The notes under the pieces were generated by a model that ran no database searches, was not told the origin of the DNA, and was given only the letters and a program-made list of their open reading frames with translations. From positions 10,947,001 through 11,011,000 of the forward strand of contig CM055605.1 in NCBI GenBank assembly GCA_029379385.1: a stretch of DNA of 64,000 nucleotides. Direction: 5' to 3'. The stretch's first letter is position 1. Each line of letters starts with the position of its first letter. The DNA is from Quillaja saponaria. Lineage: Eukaryota; Streptophyta; Magnoliopsida; Fabales; Quillajaceae. Of this stretch, positions 60,193 to 64,000 are shown piece by piece. A program made the translations under genes and the position numbers.

Positions 60193-60956
60193 AAACTTGG
60201 TAAGGGTGATTCTAAAAACAAAGGGTAAATCCAGGAAATCCAGATGTAGAGCCGCTAGCTATGGCAAACCCCTCTACTGAAGGTGGATTGCTTGAATTCA
60301 CAGAGATTGAGAGGAGAAGAAGAAGAAAGAGAAAGACAAAAAGGCTTTCAGCCAATTCATTCAATATTTCATATAATGCCTGATTACAAGCCTAATTGAT
60401 TTATATAGCCTAACAACGGCTATCAAACTACAAAACTAATCCTCAAGCCTATCAAAATACTAAACTACCCTTATGCCCAAATTTACCCATAACAATCCCT
60501 AAAAGATTAGAGGGAATCCGGAGACTTTAACATCATAGCAGGTAATTAGATAGGCATATAATAGGCACTGATATGTTGAAGCTTGCAGCCGAGTTGGAGT
60601 CCAAAATTTTCAAAACTTGAATTAAGATTCAAGACTATTGCCATATGATGCAGTAGCTACAAGTGAGAGCATATTGTGAAGACTTTGGCCATATTCTCAT
60701 GTCTACGATGTTGTCCTGTAAATCCATTTATTAGTCTTGCTCAAGCTTTCCTTCATTATAGCACAAAAACCATAACATTTTAATTTGAAACCGAAAACAC
60801 AAAGGCCTTTTATTATACCATTTCTCTACAAAAACATTAGCTGACCCTTGAACTCCATTGGAGATAATTTGCTTGAAGCCCACCTAAAATATGCAAGTGA
60901 AAATTGCAATTTCCCATAGCCATAATGTATTTCAGTGGTTATCACTCTATTTTCCT

Positions 60957-61429
60957 TCAAGAATTTTTGCAAAGTTTCACTCTTAGTAAAAATTTCGTAA
61001 ATTTTACACCTTCATCATCAACTCCCTTTGACTTTGATAAATGAAGCAGGTTGATAGAACTATAGTTATGGACATATGTGGTTGAGGCAGAGGAATTTGT
61101 ACCCGGGTCTTCAAGCTTGTTACTGGATTGTTGGTGAGAAATCAAATAGTCCATTATTCCCTCAACCTTCCTAGATTCTAAATCTTTCCATTTCGTGAAT
61201 TGTAGATTTGCTTTCTGAACTTGGTCACTCAATTGTTGACTTGGAAGATCGAGACTGTTCTGGATCCCATAGAAATCATTCCATGTTGAAGAATATCATC
61301 CATACTGTTGTTTGACTTGTTTCTTGGAGTCTCATTCCCTGCAATTTCTTCATTTTCTTGAAGCTTTGGTGCTTGAGTGATCCCGAAACTTTGACCCTTG
61401 TAAGCGGCTGCCTGACCTTCACCTACCAC
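60957..61429 (-). pseudogene. Short coding-like remnants in the 1.8-kb retrotransposon
   Basis: Two consecutive minus-strand frames (61429-61229 and 61232-60957) overlap by 4 bp, giving a charged, serine- and asparagine-rich product that includes MDDILQHGMISMGSR and QFTKWKDLESRKVEGIMDYL. This could be a gag-derived remnant but no diagnostic motif is present. Confidence 0.4.
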
Positions 61430-61702
61430 TCTTAGTGTTGGAATTGAGCCATTTGCATTAAGTTGGGCAAGATCGAATCCCTAACAACTTCGGAATGTGG
61501 CAGATTGCAGCGTCCAGCCATGGATGCCTTGATCAAAGCAAGGCCCTTCATTATCGCTTGGAACTTCCACTCTATTCTAGCTTCCTATTCTTGCATTGAT
61601 AAATTGATTTCAATGGGTCTTGATTCAAGAATCGATTGTCATAGACCTCCATTGCTGACTTGTTGTTCTCACCATTGCTACACCACAGCCAAGGAAGGAG
61701 AA

Positions 61703-61714
61703 GCTCTGATACCA
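61703..61714 (-). other. Primer-binding site of the 1.8-kb element
   Basis: The reverse complement is TGGTATCAGAGC, matching the 3' end of initiator tRNA-Met, next to the right LTR. Confidence 0.9.
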
Positions 61715-62244
61715 CTAGTAAGGGTGATTCTAAAAACAAGGGGTAAATCCAAGAAATCCAAAGCTAGAGCCGCTAGCTATGGCAAACCCCTCTAGTGGAT
61801 TTCTTGAATTCACAGAGATTGAGAGGAGAAGAAGAAGAAAGAGAGAGACAAAAAGACTTTCAGCCAATTCATTCGATATTCCACATAATCCTACAAGCCT
61901 AATTGATTTATATAGCCTAACAATGGCTATCAAACTACAAAACTAATCCTTAAGCCTATCAAAATATTAAACTACCCTTACACCCAAATTTACCCATAAC
62001 AAAACTTCAGGATTTTGTAGATCAGTTGAATCTGATCCTTGGCGACAGAGAATAATGACAGCGAACGACAGTGGCAGCAATATGTTGGGGGTGGTTAGAT
62101 GATTTTGATGGAGATTTTAGATTGTGGGTGGTGATTTGATAGTGATAGACGGTGATATATGTGCTTTTTGATGAAACGAAAACCTAGGCTCTTATATGAA
62201 CTAATGCAGCACTAATAGGTATTTTAATTAAAAGGGACAAATTG

Positions 62245-62510
62245 AAAGACAATAATATTGTTTCATCAAAAACTTTTATTAACAATATAACAAGATTATT
62301 ACATATACTCCCATAAAAACCCTAATGGCATACATAATAAATTTTTAGTTCTAATAAAAATAAATCTAAAGTCCTAATAAAATAAAATAAAATCATAATA
62401 AACTACCCAAATACAAATCAAATTTTAATTTATCATAATTACAATCAAATCCTAAAAAAAATAATTATGTACAAATTAATCCTAAAATTCGCATTATTAC
62501 ATTCTCCATG
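62245..62510 (-). repeat. Degenerate direct repeat, right member (possible LTR)
   Basis: Aligned with 58735-59075 in the same orientation with moderate similarity. The pair encloses the 1.8-kb retrotransposon and might be LTRs of an older element. Confidence 0.5.
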
Positions 62511-64000
62511 ACACTCTACAGTACAACATTACGCACAAAGGTATAACTTCCAAATGGGTATGGAGAACATGTAAGAAGCCTGAAGAAGAAACAATAAACA
62601 GAAGATGAACGCAAAGATCTCTCTTCTTCTTTCGTGGGTTTGCTGAAACAGGGGTTAAGAGATTAAGCATACAGTTGATTCTTCATTAAATAATGAAAAC
62701 ATACAAAATATGAGATAGAAGTGGGAGATATGAAAGAAAAATCATATTTGAAGATATCTCGTATTAATACTAATAATGATAATGAGAAAGATAGGAGATA
62801 TGAAAGAAAATGAGTAGAAAAATTTCTAAAAGATGGAACCTCATTCCATTCTCTTTTATTTATAATAATGACATATTTGACACTCTCAAGTATCCAAGAT
62901 TTTCTTATAAACTTTAAATTACATTTATTTTCCTAAGCATTAGAAACCAAGTAGCACCAAATCACCAATATGTAATGCCACATAATCCAGACCATTCGAA
63001 ACCTAGATTTATGCATAGTAATATACTTTTACTTTTATGTTTCAAAATGTCCTCTGATGTAGTCCCATAATTTGTATATGCTCCTAAAAGTTACAAATCT
63101 GCCCCTATCCTAGTTAAATAAAGCGTGATGACATAACTAATTAATGTCCCAAAAATATCAGTAAAGCCAAAAAGATTGCAAAGATGCATATTTGATAATA
63201 ATCATAAAGGGAATACTGATAGAAGGGGCAAATTTTAAGAACCAGGAAAACCAAAGTGATGTGAGTGTTAGACAAACTGACAAATCACAATCCAAATGAT
63301 ATAGCACAATAAAACTTCCTAAAATATATCCTTACAAGTTATAATTATAGAGAATCTATAATATAATTTGAAGAGAATTTTGTTTTTAAACTTGTAATTT
63401 CAGAATGAGGCCACAATGTTACTTGTAAACATATCGAACTAAGAGCCTTCGGCAGCAAAGGATGGGCAAAGTGTTATATTTACAGGTCCAAATTATCTTG
63501 CTCAGCGGTACATACACACACCAACAACCAACATGTTGATCACTAAGAAATTGGACCATGCATGTGTAAACTTTATACCAGCAATCCAATCTTTTTATTG
63601 GTTAAAATATCAATGAATACAGATATATTTCTGAAGGTGATATCTGAAACATACTAGTTAAAGGAAAAAGCACTGCACATCGTACAATACCTCATCAAGT
63701 TTTTGGAATCTAAACAAAATCAATCCAGCACTATTATCAACGTGGTACAATACCTCACCCAAGTCCAGAATCACAGATATCATTCTAAAATTTAAGAATG
63801 CTTTTGAAAAGAAAAAGTTTGCTTTGTAAAAATGAATGTTTTTCAATTTTATAAGAAAACCTTAACACACTTAAAGAGAGCCTAAAATATGTTAATACGG
63901 TCAAATTTAGGCGAAGGGAATGGTATTCCTTGTTTTAGGAAGTATTATGTTCATCTTCCTTGTTGGTATGCAATATTTCTCGTGAATGTTTCCTGTATCC
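62511..64000. other. Intergenic, nothing recognised
   Basis: There is a short direct repeat of GGAGATATGAAAGAAAA (about 62722 and 62793). No gene or element was recognised to the window end. Confidence 0.5.

Larger units (their letters stand above)
60198..62001 (-). mobile_element. Compact non-autonomous LTR retrotransposon, 1.8 kb
   Basis: On the minus strand the LTRs start TGTTATGGGTAAATTTGGG and end in CACCCTTACCA (left copy) or CACCCTTACTA (right copy). LTR copies are 60198-60494 and 61716-62001. The PBS TGGTATCAGAGC reads on the minus strand at 61714-61703, one base from the 5' LTR. AAACT is duplicated at 60193-60197 and 62002-62006. The 1.2-kb interior holds only short minus-strand frames and no reverse transcriptase or integrase, so it depended on another element for mobility. 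Confidence 0.92.

Noticed and set aside
61463..61795. Plus-strand frame of 110 codons
   Set aside because: It crosses the PBS and into the LTR of a minus-strand element, so it is a shadow.
63658..63846. Minus-strand frame of 62 codons at the right edge
   Set aside because: No recognisable motif; contains short near-repeats of GTACAATACCTCA only.

Overview
The window is nuclear DNA of a plant, almost certainly a eudicot: AT-rich, with short-exon GT-AG genes, CACTA transposons, a chromodomain-type Ty3/gypsy element and a decayed Caulimoviridae-type endogenous pararetrovirus. The species cannot be named from the sequence. Only three protein genes look intact and complete: a six-coding-exon CTD-type phosphatase (minus strand, 22841-26828, 480 codons) and two small secreted cysteine-rich peptides (plus strand, 36275-36628 and 53698-54051). 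The 3' terminal exon of a fourth gene enters at 711-791.

Layout. 1-1000: last intron, last exon and 3' UTR of an unidentified plus-strand gene. 1525-2477: minus-strand fragment of an AGO4-clade Argonaute, broken by two separate 2-bp deletions. 3.6-5.4 kb: unplaced repetitive sequence with a 93-bp tandem duplication. 6488-20828: a Ty3/gypsy element whose 5' LTR was split by about 9.1 kb of pararetroviral DNA (6651-15725). Both are full of stops and frameshifts. 22841-28190: the phosphatase gene. 28.4-34.8 kb: AT-rich intergenic DNA with minisatellites and a possible LTR.

34.8-56.8 kb is a segmental duplication. Copy A (about 34790-38480) and copy B (about 40650-40894 plus 53086-56760) each carry one cysteine-rich peptide gene. 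Copy B was split by a 12.2-kb CACTA element (40895-53085), which itself holds a second, 4.7-kb CACTA element (46009-50673, TSD TCA). Each copy also received private insertions: MITEs in both, and in copy B a roughly 1.4-kb insertion carrying a PPR gene fragment. Between the copies lies a 5' fragment of a SERRATE-like gene (39127-39440). 58.7-62.5 kb holds a pair of degenerate direct repeats around a compact non-autonomous LTR retrotransposon (60198-62001, TSD AAACT).

The best candidate for undescribed biology is the peptide pair. The two peptides share eight cysteines in the unusual order C-x5-C-x3-C-x2-C-x2-C-x-C-x4-C-x-C, a signal-peptide exon and a 96-bp intron. They differ by 23 non-synonymous against 6 synonymous base changes (hand count), with every cysteine kept. 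Copy B has lost about 275 bp upstream of its start, including the TATA box present in copy A. Two small-RNA genes (Argonaute and SERRATE) also lie here only as broken fragments, which is probably chance but worth noting.
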